A stretch of 64,000 nucleotides of DNA. Origin: Plotosus lineatus (taxonomy: Eukaryota; Chordata; Actinopteri; Siluriformes; Plotosidae). The stretch spans positions 26,107,249 to 26,171,248 of the forward strand of contig CM045735.1 in NCBI GenBank assembly GCA_024760905.1, given 5' to 3'. Position 1 is the stretch's first letter. Every line of letters begins with the position of its first letter. Shown here piece after piece: positions 11,546 through 23,349 of this stretch. The position numbers and the translations under genes are program-made. Below the pieces are notes generated by a model. The model saw only the letters and a list, made by a program, of their open reading frames with translations, did not search any database and was not told the DNA's origin.

Positions 11546-11800
11546 TGAGGTGTAAAGGTTTGGGTGCTAGGCTTGTGACCGAGATCTGACTGGTTTGAAT
11601 CTCTATTGGACCCCCGCTGTGCTGTGGTCCCTGGGCAAGGTCATACTCACAGGTGTACCTCTGTCTGTCCAGCAATGTAAATAAGTGCCAGAAAAAAATA
11701 CTGGCAGTCCCATCTAGGAGGAGTTGAATGCTACAAAGACTGAGTTCATGCTACAAAAACTGGGGCTTGAGTCAGTAAACTCAGGTGTAAAAAGTCCAAC
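11546..11800 (+). mobile_element. SINE, second family, degraded copy
   Basis: Matches the copies at 12360-12650 (minus) and 51445-51733 (plus). Shared landmarks are the tRNA-like head with GGTTTGAATCTC as B-box, GACCCCCGCTGTGCT, CTGGGCAAGGTC, the TAAATA-ACC segment, CATCTAGGAGGAGTTGAA and the terminal GTGTAAAAAG. Head is diverged. Confidence 0.6.
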
Positions 11801-12359
11801 ATGCTTACCTTACCTTACAATGAATAGTGGATATAATGCATGTAGTGAACATGCACCACTGAAGACAAGAGGTTGAAGCTCAAATCAGAGGCTAAGACAT
11901 AACCATGACATACAGGTGTGAGATGCTGGCAACCGCTGTCCTATACGCACATTCTGTTGGTTATAAAGCAGTTTACCATTGGCTCTATTTTTATATATAG
12001 TATTTAGATTTATATCGTATTATTTACCCTGTATTAAATTAATATTTTTTATCCAAACACATCCGACATGTATCGGTCCCTAATGCATGTCACAATAATG
12101 GCCAAAGCCTGGAAAAGTATCACTAACATATTTTTATTGTGAATTGGAAAGTATTTTTTTTGTTGTTAAGGAAGGAAATGGATTTGGAAAAGAGCACATG
12201 ATTGTGTGCAGTCTATTGCACTTACAATGTTGGTAAGAGCAGCCAACTAAAATTTCTCTTGAATTTAAGTTGTTGCGGTTTAGTACAGGGAAATGTATTT
12301 TATGACCAGTAGATTTATACACTAAAGGACTTGTCACTGCACATGGTAAAGTCGGTTGG

Positions 12360-12650
12360 GCTTTTTACACCCAAGCCATAGTGACTCATCAGGCCAGTGC
12401 TTATCCCTGGTTTCTGTAGCGTGAAGCAACTAGGAGTTCAACTCCTCCTGGATGGGACGCTAGTCCATCGCAGGTTACCTTCCCAGTATATTTTTACTGG
12501 TACCCATTTATACAGCTGAGTGAACAGAGGCACACTTGTGGTTGAGACCTTGCCCAGGTGTCTTAGCACAGTGGGGGTCTAACTGGGATTTGAACTCACA
12601 ACCTCCCGATCATGAGCCCAGCACTCTAACCACTACACCACCAGCCCCAC
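12360..12650 (-). mobile_element. SINE, second family, best-preserved head
   Basis: Minus-strand copy: GGCTGGTGGTGTAGTGGTTA at 12647 fits an RNA polymerase III A box (TGGTGTAGTGG), and GAGTTCAAATCCC at 12597-12585 fits a B box. The body then shows GACCCCCACTGTGCTAAGAC, CCTGCGATGGACTAGCGTCC and the end at CTTGGGTGTAAAAAG. The tRNA-derived head, unrelated body and no ORF make it a SINE. Confidence 0.7.
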
Positions 12651-12914
12651 CTGTAACTGGACATGGCTGATACATATTTATGATAAACCCACCTGTACTT
12701 CAAGCTTCAAGGAAATATCCCTGTGTCCAAAAAGCGAAAGGCAGTCAGTAACGGAACATCTGGTGGAGTGTCAGGTATGGGCCCATAATTTGAGTGTGCC
12801 AGAGCTTCATGACAACAGCCCTTAGTAGCTAAAAACATCTTATAATTTGCTCTCTGCAAATAAATCTGCATGTGATTCAAAGCTGCATTCTCTTCTAAGT
12901 GCACAAGCTGTAAA

Positions 12915-15888
12915 TTATCATCATCATATTCCGCTTAATCTAGAGTCAGGTTGCGGGGGTAGCCTAAGGAATGAGGTCCAGGTGTCCTGCACCCCAGCCA
13001 CTTATTCCAACTCTTCTGGGGGACACAGAGGCGTTCCAAGAGCAGCCTAGAGACATAATCTCTCCGGCGTGTTATAGGTTGACCCCAGGATCTTTTCCTG
13101 GTTTTACATACCTGAAACACCACACCATGGAGGCATTTGGGAGACATTCACCAGATTTCCTAGCTACCTCAACTCGCTTCTTTCAACAGGTACAAGCTCT
13201 GTTTTACAGCAGACCTGTCGATCTCCAGCTCCATCCTTCCCTCACTCGCGAACAAGACCCCAAGATACTTGAACTCCCCCACTTAGGGTCGGATCTCACT
13301 TCCGACCCAGAGGGTACATTCCACCATTTTCTGACTGAGAACCAAGCCTCAAACTTGGAGGTGCTGATTCTCATCATGGTCGCTTTGCACTCGACTGGAA
13401 ATCACTCCAATGAGAGGTCCAATGGAGGTCCCGGCTTGATGAAACCAAAAGCACAACATCATCCACAAAAAGCAGAGACGAGATCCAATTGCTATCAAAC
13501 CAGAACCCCTCAATGCCTGGGCTGTGTCTAGAAATTCTGTCTATAAAAATTATGAAGAGAATAAGTGACAAAGGACAGCCTTGAATGACTCCAACCCTCA
13601 CCGCAAATGAATTTGACCTGTTGTTCCCAATACAGACCAGGCTCTGGCTTAGGTGATACAATGACTAAATAGCCCATAGCAACAGGTCCAGAAGCCATAC
13701 TCTCAGAGCACGCTCCACAAGATAACCTGAGGGGCACGGTCAAAAGCCTTCTGCAAATCCACAAAACACATGTGGACAGATTGGGCAAATGCTTACCCCC
13801 CCTCCAGAATCCTGCAGAGTATATAGAGTTGCTTGAGAGTGCTGTGGCTAGGACAAAAATCACATTGTTCCTCCTGAAGCCGAGGTTCAACTATCGGTCA
13901 AATCCTCCTCTCCAATACCCCTTTCCTGGGTAGGCTGAGGAATGTGATTCCATCATAATTGGAATACGCCCTCTGCTCCTCCTTTTTGAAAAGCGGGACT
14001 ACCACCCAGTTTGCCAATCCAGAGATACGGCCCCCGATGACCACACAATGCTGCAGAGACGTGTCAACCAAGACAGTCCTACAACATCCAGAGCCCTGAA
14101 ATGTTCAGGGCGGATCTCATTCACCCCGGAGTCTGACCACAGAGAAGCTTTATGACTAGACTACTTCATTGAACTCAGCTGCAGTGATGGGCGGACCCCA
14201 CCCAAATCTCCAGGGTCTTCCTCCTTCAGGGCATGTTGGTGGGATTGAGGAGGTCCTCAAGGGATTCCTTCCACCTCCTGATGTCATCTCCAGTCAAGGT
14301 GAGCAGCTCCCCACTTCCACTGTAAACAGTGGAGAACTGCTTCCTCCTCCTGAGGTGTTGGATGGTGGTCTAGAACCTTTTTGCGGCCAACCAATAATCA
14401 CTCTCCAGGCTCTTACCGAAATCCCATGCTCAAGATTTTGCACTGGCAATAGCTGGGACTGCAGTACATTTGGCCTGCCGGTACCTGTCTGCTGCCTTGA
14501 GAGTGCCACAGGCCAATAAGACCCAACAGGCCTCCCTTTTCAGTTGAACAGCTCCCTTCACTGCAGGTGTCCACCACTGGGTTTGGGGATTACAGCCACA
14601 ACAGGCACCGATGACCTTCCGGCCACAACTATGAGCAGCTGCTTCAGCACTGGAGACATGAAACATAGCACATTCATATTCCATGTCACCCGCTTCCTTT
14701 GGGCCATGGTTGTAGGCTGAAGGTGGGAGTTAAATGCCCCTCTGACAGGAGACTGCCAAACATTTCCAGGAAACCCTAACTACATGTTTGAACCTGTCAG
14801 GTCGAGAAGGTGGCCTCCCACGCCATCAGAGCCAGCTAACCACCAGTACCACCCGAGTATCCAGAACAAGTGGCTACAAGTTTGGTCACATGACTACAAA
14901 GTTCATCATTGAACTGCGGCCTGGGAAGTCCTGGTGCCAAGTCCACTTGTGGACACCCTTATGTTCAAACATGGTGTTCATGATGGACAAACCGTGAGGA
15001 GCACAGAAGTCCACCAATGAAACACCATTGGAGTGCAAACTGGAAAGGCCATACTTGATGATGACACCCTGCCAGGTCACACTATCATTGCCCACTTTGG
15101 CATTGAAGCCTTCTAGGACAACGAGTTTGTCTCCCGAAAGAATGTTCTCCAACACAAGAAGGGTGGGTACTCTGAACTGTAATTTGGTGCATACGCAAAA
15201 TGACAGTCATGACCCAAAGGCGGGGACACTGGGAAGAACCCCAATGTATGGGCACTGAGATGCGGGGCAACAAGGATACCCACACCGGCTCACTCACTGC
15301 CTCTCCCCATGAGGAACTCCAGAATGCAATAAAGTCCAGCCCCTCTCGAGAGGGATGTTTCAGAGTCCAAGCTATGCATTGAGGAGAGTCCGACTATACC
15401 TAGTTGGTATCTCTCCACCTCACTCATCAACTCAGGATCCTTCTCCGCCAGAGAGGTGACATTCCATGTCCCAAGAGTCAGTCAGTAGCCGAGGATCAAT
15501 CTGACAGAACCCATGCCTTCAGCTGCCACCCAACTCACACTGCACCTGACCCCTATAGGCCCTCCCACAGGTGGTGGGTCCAGGGGAGGGCAGACCAATG
15601 TGTCTGGGCTTGACTAGGCTCCATGGAAGAAGCCCAACCACCAGGCATTTGCCTTTGTGCCCCACCCCCATGCCTGGCTCAGAGAATTGGGGGGGGGGGG
15701 GGGTGGCCTGGTGACCCATGTCCAGGCAAGGGAAATTGTGTCCTTGTTTTCTGTTGTACCTTTCATAGCAGTCTTTGAACACCTATGACCTGTTTACCTT
15801 GAGTGACCCTACCAGGGGTATAATGCCTCCAACAATATAGCTATTATAATGATTAGGACATGTAAGCCCTCCATCACGATAAGGTAGC
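12915..15888 (-). mobile_element. Rex3 LINE copy 1, near full span, decayed
   Basis: Minus strand. From 15888: 5' leader with the AAGGTGGCGATTCAAGG-like motif, endonuclease remnants including F-N-A-K-V-G-N-D-S-V-T-W-Q (15090), the F-V-V end of the endonuclease at 14890, then RT. The RT segment at 13661-13374 has G-V-I-Q-G-C-P-L-S, D-R-I-S-R and F-V-D-D-V-V-L-L at about 13470, the catalytic F-A-D-D with A to V. The 3' end at 12919 is ATCATCATCAT (minus: ATG/GAT repeats), the trinucleotide style tail of Rex3. GTGACAAAGGACAGCCTTGA at 13567 corresponds to the conserved Rex3 stretch. Frameshifts and stops throughout; not functional. Confidence 0.85.
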
Positions 15889-15889
15889 G

Positions 15890-17500
15890 ATTCAAGGAGG
15901 GGTGAAAGCAGAGCTGTAGTCGATTAAAAGCATCTGCACATAAATGTTCTTCTGATCCAGGTGGGAGAGGGCATTGCACAGAGCAAGTACTATTTCATTG
16001 TCTATGGATCCGTTGACCTGTCGACAAACTGAAAAGGGTCGAGTGTAACAGACCGTGAAGATGTGAGCTGTGAAAATACGCTCAAAGCACTTCACGATGC
16101 TGTGCTGATGATTAATGTGAGGCAGCTCTGTCAGAGACTCCGGCTTGCTGTAGTTCTTAAATTGGGCAAAAAAAAATGTTTAGTTCCTCAGGTCGAGAAG
16201 CAGTCACCTCCCCAAAATTGAAGCTCTTCTGTTTGTAGTAGTCTTTAGCCCACTCTACATGTATAAGATGTTTGGGCCACTGTAGCAGTACTTCACCTTT
16301 CCCTCTATTGACCCATGGCCATTTCTGTTGCTTTTCTCAGATCCTATCAGGCTTTCCTGTACTCCCAAGGATTCTTGGATTTAAATGCAACTGTCCTCAC
16401 TCTGAATACAGCGTGCACCTCCATTGATCTGGATATCTGGTTGGGATTGGGTTGTACAGTAGCTCACAGTACAACATTGTTGATGCATTTGTAGTTATAT
16501 CCAGTAAAGTATTGAGTGTAGTCATTGTTACATCATTTTTGGCAGAAGCTCAGAAAATTCCCCAGTCAGTAGTGCAGAAGCAGTGATTCAGGACAATGTC
16601 TAATTGGTTGATCCAGCATTGAACCAAGCATGACATAGGATGCTTGCAACTTGGCCTCTGCCATTAGGCTGGAAGCAGTAGTACAAGGAAGTGATCTGAT
16701 TTGAAAAATGCTGATCAGAAACAGGCTTTGTAATCATGTGCAAGCAGTGCATGAACATGATATAGGAAGTCATGGCCATGTGTTGGAAAGTCTAGATGCT
16801 GGTAGTACTTCAGCAGTTCCTTCAGGGTTTCCTTCTTGAAGTCACCAGCCACAATAAAGCAGCCTATGAGTGCAGTGCTTTCTGCTGGTCAATAACAACA
16901 TACAATTCTTCTAGCATCCGAATGGTATCGGCAGGGGGGAGAGTGGGCATAAACACCAGTAGACAACATCGCTGCAAGCTTTCTGAACATATAAAAAGGT
17001 CTACATATCTTGATGTGATCAAGATCAAGAGTCCTCCTTAAACTGTTTGTATATCCACACACCACCACTTCTTCGTAAATATGCACCCCACTCCCATGCC
17101 CTTCCCCACTTTCTCTGTCCAGTCGTGGCAGTGAATGGAGAGGCCCTCAGGAACAATAATGAGACAGGACTGAGGGGTCCAGCCATATTTGTAAAAATAA
17201 AGACATTGCAGCCCTGAAGGTCATTCTGGCCTATAGTTCATGTAGCTTGTTTTCTAAAATTTGGATATTCGCTTTAAGAATGCTGTGAAGCAGGGTTTGT
17301 CGGTTTCTCAGTAGGAATAAAACTCGAACTCTTCCCCTTTTCCTCCACCATTGTTTCCACTCAGGAAACCAGCCAGTGTACGCTACCTCCATTCAAATGT
17401 TTCTTGGTGTGGTCACATATTGTGAAGATTCCAGCATAGAAATATACCCAATAAGGCTTGCAGCTGAAATTGCAGTGAAAGGTGGTTCTACAAAGTATTG
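15890..17500 (-). mobile_element. L2-like (CR1/L2 group) LINE fragment
   Basis: Minus strand. The end nearest 15890 encodes F-E-R-I, R-P-F-S-V-C-R-Q, A-L-C-N-A-L-S-H-L-D-Q-K and I-D-Y-S-S-A-F, i.e. RT box A of the S-S-A-F-N group but not Rex1-like in its neighbours. Further 5' (16780-16870) reads A-G-D-F-K-K-E-T-L-K-E-L-L, an endonuclease G-D-F-N equivalent with N to K. The copy stops right after S-S-A-F, next to the 5' end of Rex3, so it is 3'-truncated or disrupted. Multiple stops. The 5' limit is uncertain. Confidence 0.65.
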
Positions 17501-18142
17501 ACTAGAGGACAATGCAAATGCATGCCACAAATGTATAATTTGCTTTAACTAATTAAATTTAATTATGTGTTAACCTAATGCAGTCGTGAGGGGGCACAAG
17601 CCAGTGTTCTCTATCATGCCGGTCCCAAGCCCGGAAAAATGCAGAGGGTTGTGTCAGGAAGGGCATCCGACGTAAAACCTGCACCAGATTGAACACGCAA
17701 AGCATCAATATGACCTCCATACCGGATCGGCTGAGGCCCGAGTTAACAACGACCGCCATCAGTGCTGTTAACCAAAGGGGGCTGGTGGAAATTTGACTAC
17801 TGTTGATTGAAGAAGGAGAGGCAGGAGGCATGTCCGTAGGCAGAGAGAGAAGAGGAAAAACATGAGTCTAGGACCGAAACTAGGGACTTTGAATGTTGGA
17901 ACTATGACAGGAAAAGGTAGAGAGCTGGCTGACATGATGCAGAGGAGGAGGTGGGCATACTGTGTTTTCAGGAGACCAGGTGGAAAGGTAGCAAGGCTAG
18001 AAGCTTAGGAGCAGGGTTTAAGCTGTTTTTTCAAGTGTGGATGGGAAGAGAAATGGAGTAGGAGTCATCTTGAAGGAGGAGTTTGTCAGGAATGATCTAG
18101 AAGTGAAAAGAGTGTCAGACAGAGTGATGAGTCTCAAGTTTT

Positions 18143-18156
18143 TCCAAGATGGCGAT
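18143..18156 (+). promoter_or_regulatory. YY1-type motif at Rex1 5' terminus
   Basis: CCAAGATGGCGATG at the very first bases of the Rex1 copy matches the core AAGATGGCG recognised by the zinc-finger factor YY1. In several LINEs a YY1 site at the 5' end fixes the transcription start. Position and motif are seen; function is inferred. Confidence 0.5.
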
Positions 18157-18847
18157 GGGCGACCTGCAGCAAGTTACAGGAGCTCTTCACCTTGTTTTCC
18201 CACTTTTTCTCTTTTCTATTGTATATAGGCATGTTTCTTTTTTTTTTTCCAAAGTTTCTTGTTCTCTTTTCAATCCTGCATTTGAAAAGCCCACTTTTAC
18301 AATGCTTTTGTTTTGCTTTGCACTTTTACTTTCACTTTTTGGATTGGTGTCTGGAAACTCATTCACCAACGGCTCTGAACAACGCAGATTTTACACACGC
18401 GAGACCCTCCTCGGACTGCGCAGTCCCTCTGTTCTTCATGTGGAAAAGCCTGTTGTCCCCGTGGAAATACGGAGGAAAAGGAGAGGCTGCAGAGGGGGAC
18501 AAAAGACGTGGAGGAGATATGTTCCTTCTGTCATCATGGGACATGTCCGCGCTATCGTCAACAAGACCGAGGAGCTGGCGGCGCTGACCCAGCAGCAGAG
18601 GGAGTACCGGGACTGTAGTCTCATGTGTTTTTCGGAGACGTGGCTGAATGAACACACACCGGACCCTGTGGTTTCTCTCAATGGATTTACACTTCCGCGT
18701 GCAGACCGGAGTGTGGCGGAAAGCAGAAAGAAGAAAGTAGGCGGCTTGGCGGTCTACGTGAATGAATGGTGGTGCCACCCGGCCAACGTGCATGTGAAGG
18801 AACAGCTGTGCATGCGAGACCTGGAGCTGCTCGGGGTGAGCGCGTAG
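18149..18847 (+). pseudogene. Rex1 endonuclease N-terminal ORF, truncated by stop
   Basis: 232-codon frame starting 8 bp inside the element. The first 120 residues are hydrophobic/low-complexity and unlike an endonuclease; from about residue 128 (I-M-G-H-V-R-A-I-V-N-K) the APE fold starts, with S-E-T-W-L near residue 165 and A-V-Y-V-N near 210. The stop after L-L-G-V-S-A cuts it before the D-F-N motif, which lies in another frame at about 19000. The element is thus a pseudogene. Confidence 0.65.
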
Positions 18848-20324
18848 CCATATTATCCACTGAGGGAGTTTTCAGACGTGATTGTGTTTTGCGTGTACAT
18901 TCCGCCCTCGGCTGATGCGGCAGCTGCGTGTGGGCGTCTCCACAGCGCTGTCAGTCAGACACAGACTCGTCATCCCGCGCCATGATTCTGATCAGCGGAG
19001 ACTTTAACCACGCCACTCTCTCCGCCTCTCTCCCAATGTTCACGCAATACGTGCAGTGTACCACGAGAGACAATAAAACGCTGGACTTGCTCTATGCAAA
19101 TGTGAAGGATGCTTACACCTTCCCCTCCCCCACTGGGACACTCAGTTCACAACCTTGTCTACCTGCTCCCCCAATACACACCCAGGGTGCGAAAGGAACC
19201 TGCACAGAAGAGGTCTTTGAAAGTGTGGACCGAGGAGGCCAATGAGAGACTTGCGGACTGTTTCCAGACCACAGACTGGAGCATGCTCTGTGACTTCTTT
19301 GGCGATGACATGGACGGCCTCACACATTGTATCATTGATTACATGAACTTCTGCGTGGACAGCACTGTGCCAACACGGAGGGTACGGTGCTTCTCCAACA
19401 ACCACCCGTGGGTCACCCCTGAGCTTAAAGTCCTCCTGAACCAGAAAAAGAGGGCTTTCATCTCGGGGGATAGAGAGGAGCAGAAGAAGGTCCAGCGTGA
19501 GCTCCAGTGGAGAACCAGGAGGGCCAAGAAGGATTATGGGAAGAAGATGGAGGAGAAGCTGGCTCAGAACAACGTGCGGGACGTCTGGAGAGGACAAAAG
19601 ACTGTGTCAGGATTTGGGCAGAGTGTCAGCGGGACAGCTGATGGTGACCACTGCTGGGCGGATGAATTAAACTGTTACTTCAGCAGGTTTGATTCTCCCC
19701 TCCCCCTCTGCCCCTCACCCTCTGCCCCTCACCCCCGTTCCCCCCTCTTCACATGTCTCCAGACCAGTGGACTCCTCCCCCCTCCCCAGGCCAACTTCAC
19801 CTGACTGCAGCAGCCCCACAGACACATCCTCCTCCCTCTGCAGCCCACCCCAATCCTCCTGTGTGGTCCCAGTTCCTAAAACAGTGCAAGCCAAGGAATC
19901 GGTCCACTACAGACCTGTCGCCCTGAGCTTCTACCTCATGAAGACCATGAAGAGGCTCCTCCTCGACCACCTCCGCTCTGTGGTGAGCCCCACCCTAGAC
20001 CCGTTGCAGTTTGCCTACAGGCCCAACATCGGGGTAGAAGATGCCACCTGGAGATCGCCGGTAGCGCTGTGAGGGTCATGTTCTTTGACTTCTCCAGCGC
20101 CTTCAACACCATCAGGCTGGCGCTTCTGCGGGGGAAGCTGGAGGACGTGGGAGTGGACGGACATCTTGCTGCCTGGAATAAAAAAAAACCTTCAATAAAC
20201 TACTTTAATCAACCACATCTACCCCCCTGTGACTGTGAACCATATCAATCCATCTACTCTTCCCTCAAGATACATGTATATTAGCCAGTTTACAAAGTTT
20301 TTTATTGTATATTATTTTTATATG

Positions 20325-20326
<2 letters not shown>

Positions 20327-20397
<71 letters not shown>
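20327..20397. repeat. (AT)n microsatellite in Rex1 3' UTR
   Basis: An uninterrupted AT tract of about 70 bp inside the 3' UTR of the Rex1 copy. Confidence 0.9.
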
Positions 20398-20400
<3 letters not shown>

Positions 20401-21192
20401 TGTCTGGTTTTTTTTTTTGTTGTTGTTATTTTTATATTTTATTGTTCTGTTCTAATTATGATTCAATGATGTTGCACCTTTCTGAACTATTTTGCACCCC
20501 CTACTGATGGTACTTCAAGAGCCTGTAACAGTAAATTTCTCCATTGTGAAATTAATAAAGCTGTATCTGTAGCTATCTTAGAAATTGAAGGCGTGATAGT
20601 CAATGTTGTTAGTGCTTATGCCCCACTGGCAGGATATGAGCTAGAAGAGAAGGAAAGATTCTGGAGTGAGTTAGATGAAGTAATGCAAAGTACCTCAAGA
20701 GGTGAAAGACCTGACAAAATTCATTGGTGCAGACTTCAATGGACATGTTGGTGCAGGCAACAGAGGGGTCAAGGAAGTGATGGGCAGGTTTGGTATCCAG
20801 GACAGGAACACAGAAGGACATATGTTGATAGATTTTTCAAAAAGAATGGAAATGGCTGTGGTGAATACTTTCTTCCAGAAGAGACAGGAGCATAGGGTGA
20901 CTTATAAAAACTGAGGTAGGAGCACACAGATAGACTACAGCTTGTGTAGATGATGCAATTTGAAGGAAGTCAGTGACTCCAAAGTAGTAGTGGGTGAGGG
21001 TGTTGCCAAACAGCATAAAGCGGTGGTGTGCAGGATGATGCTGATGGTGAGGAGGCAGATGAAAGGCATATCATAAAACAAAGTGTTGGAAGCTGAACAA
21101 GGAAGAGTGTAGTGTTGTATTCAAGAAGGAGTTGAAACAGGCTTTGGGTGGTCAGGAAGTGCTTCCGGATGACTGGACAACTACAGCTAATG

Positions 21193-21591
21193 TACAGCAT
21201 AATTTGTGTAGACTTGACCAGCGAATTAATAGGCAAAGAGGAGAGAACACCAGTCCGGTTTTGTTGATTGTCCATAGCTTCTTAGAATGGTTCAGAATTA
21301 AGTAATAACAAAAAATTAATTTTGCAAAAATAAGGGAAAATGCTATGTAGACATCCACACCATCTAATGTAAATTATAAATTCACCACAAAAATGTGTGA
21401 AATAAGAGAAAGCGTAAGTGCACTGCTGACCAGGCAAACAAACTGATGCACACATTATCTGATGTCTGCCCTTTCCAACTAACTTGTGTCTGCCCTTGCC
21501 GACCTCCTACCAATTTGGCTACTCCAGACTTTGTCCCCAGAGCAGTTAAACCAGTGTCCGTAGAATTGAGAGGCAAGTGTGTGTTATTTAC

Positions 21592-21626
<35 letters not shown>

Positions 21627-22612
21627 TTTAAAGTAATGGTTATAGATTGTAATCACAGCAACCTTCTCAGTGGTGTTTTAAGTAATTTAAACAATACAGG
21701 CACTTATTTTAACAGAAATGACTGGACAAAATTTAAGATTTTATCCCATGTATTACTAGCAGTGTGCTAAAGTACAGACATTAGCAACTTAACAGTCATT
21801 TTTCTCCTGAAGTGATGCACGGTTGAGCGGGTACTCATTACATTTTAGTGACTCTGAGGGCAAGAATACTGCCGAGATGTACGTGACAATAAATTCAAAA
21901 TGGCTTATGCAGCTAACTCTGCTTTCCTATTTGTCAGTTGGTTTAGGAACATAAAGAGATTTTTTTCCATAATTTCTGCGCTTGTTGTTTATGTCGCTCT
22001 GCACTGGCTGATAATATGTTATGCTACATGTAAACCCGCCTATTAATCGTATTGAGGTCACTACCAGTCTGGAACAGCTAGTCAGAAAGGCAAAGGGACT
22101 CTGAATCTGCCTAGAGTTGTAACACTCATGCACACTTTGAAAACAGGAATGAACTGACATCACTGGATGGATCCATTGATGTTATACGTGATTGTTTTAA
22201 ATAGCTAATAACACTAATTCAGCACAGGTACAGTTTTTTGGCAATCGTTTTTGTACTTGTCATAATACTATGCTCACTTTTTAAACCTTTTTAATCAATG
22301 TGCTTTTAAATATATAGGTCAGTTATACTGAAAATATACTACAGCCATCAAACATTTCATAAAGCATGTAAAAGTGGACAATGCATTGATGATTGCTGTC
22401 ACACAGCAATACTACTGCAACACTCAATGTACACTGAGTGAACACTAACAAATTTACGTATTGCAAACTGCATAAAAAGTGAACCTAATACTTTCTACTT
22501 TGACACAAATTGATTTCATGTTGCATTGCAAAAAAAAAGAAAAATAAAAAAATAAATAAACAACACTTTTGAGTGTGGAAAATACAGAATAATTCTAACA
22601 TGCTCATTTGAC
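21193..22612. other. No gene seen; contains (AAT)n
   Basis: AT-rich, no recognised coding or repeat family. A perfect AAT/ATA tract lies at about 21592-21626. Confidence 0.5.
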
Positions 22613-22617
22613 TAAAT

Positions 22618-22830
22618 GCAGATGCTACTTACATTTACATTTACTTACATTTATAGCATTTGAGTTTTATCCAGAGCAACTTATATATTTTCTCATTCAT
22701 ATAGCTGAGCAGATGAGGCTTAAGGGTCTTGCTCAGGGGCCCAACATTGGCACATTGGTTGGACTTGGGCTTGAACCAGACTTGTTTTTGATCTCTCCAA
22801 TCCAAAGCTGTGCCTCCTGACCCTAGTTAT
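22618..22830 (+). repeat. Dispersed fish repeat with ACATTTACATTT start
   Basis: TTACATTTACATTTACTTACA is followed by TTTTATCCAGAGCAACTTA, TAGCTGAGCAGATGAGGCTTA and GGTCTTGCTCAGGGGCCCAA, a short noncoding repeat layout I recognise from fish genomes (terminal ACATTT repeats, no ORF). MITE or SINE-like; family not named. Single copy here. Confidence 0.5.
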
Positions 22831-23349
22831 TGTATGCGTTTGTTTGAACACAAATAAGTATATAGTAACATAGACGGTAGTATACAGTATGTTCTTCAAA
22901 GTATGGTATATCCACAATAAAAAAAAAATAAGAATTACATGAAAATTCACAAATGCATCAGTTTAATTCAGTGGACTTTATGTTTCCATGAATGACACAC
23001 ATTTCTTGACAGTACAGTATCTACAGGACCGAATATATTAATATAAATAAATAAATAAACATGCAGCCCATAATACCAACAAAAAAGTCATAATTACTGT
23101 CGTCTTAATTTTTTCAACAGTAGTGGTGTTTTCTAAACTGAACTCAGCTTCATCTACAAACATGAATATACATTATTTTCACTTGCATTCTAGAAGGTTT
23201 TGACTGCGTTCTGACCAATAGGGTATGTGTGTTTTCTGTATCCCCTCGGTATGTGTTTCTTCTCTGTACTCAGGATAAGCTTTGTGAATCGGTGAATGTT
23301 GTCAGTGGTGGACTTTATTCTTCGTCATGTTTTAGCAATGTCATTTTTG

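Larger units (their letters stand above)
18141..20577 (+). mobile_element. Rex1/Babar LINE, 5' and 3' ends present, RT deleted
   Basis: Inserted in RTE copy D. The 5' end is CCAAGATGGCGATGG. The first frame (18149-18847, 232 codons) holds the start of an APE endonuclease with S-E-T-W-L (catalytic Glu, near 18640), then a stop at 18845. The following frames (18928-19245, 19109-19804) hold D-F-N-H and the linker W-V-T-P-E-L-K. RT starts at Y-R-P-V-A-L-S (19910), Q-F-A-Y-R-P (20008), and D-F-S-S-A-F-N-T-I at 20084, but after about 20180 the sequence jumps into 3' UTR, deleting the F-A-D-D and thumb regions. The 3' UTR includes an AT tract and ends AATAAAGCTGTATCTGTAGC. No clear target duplication. 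Confidence 0.85.
17575..21192 (+). mobile_element. RTE-clade LINE copy D, 5' end present, split by Rex1
   Basis: The 5' terminus AATGCAGTCGTGAGGG is followed by the family leader and an endonuclease start with T-L-N-V-G-T-M (near 17890). The copy is interrupted after GAGTCTCAAGTT (18140) and resumes with AGAAATTGAAGG at 20579: other copies read these two parts contiguously. The second part keeps S-A-Y-A-P and D-F-N-G-H-V-G codons (frame-shifted near 20705) and ends abruptly at 21192 within the linker, before the RT. The 3' half is missing. Confidence 0.85.
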
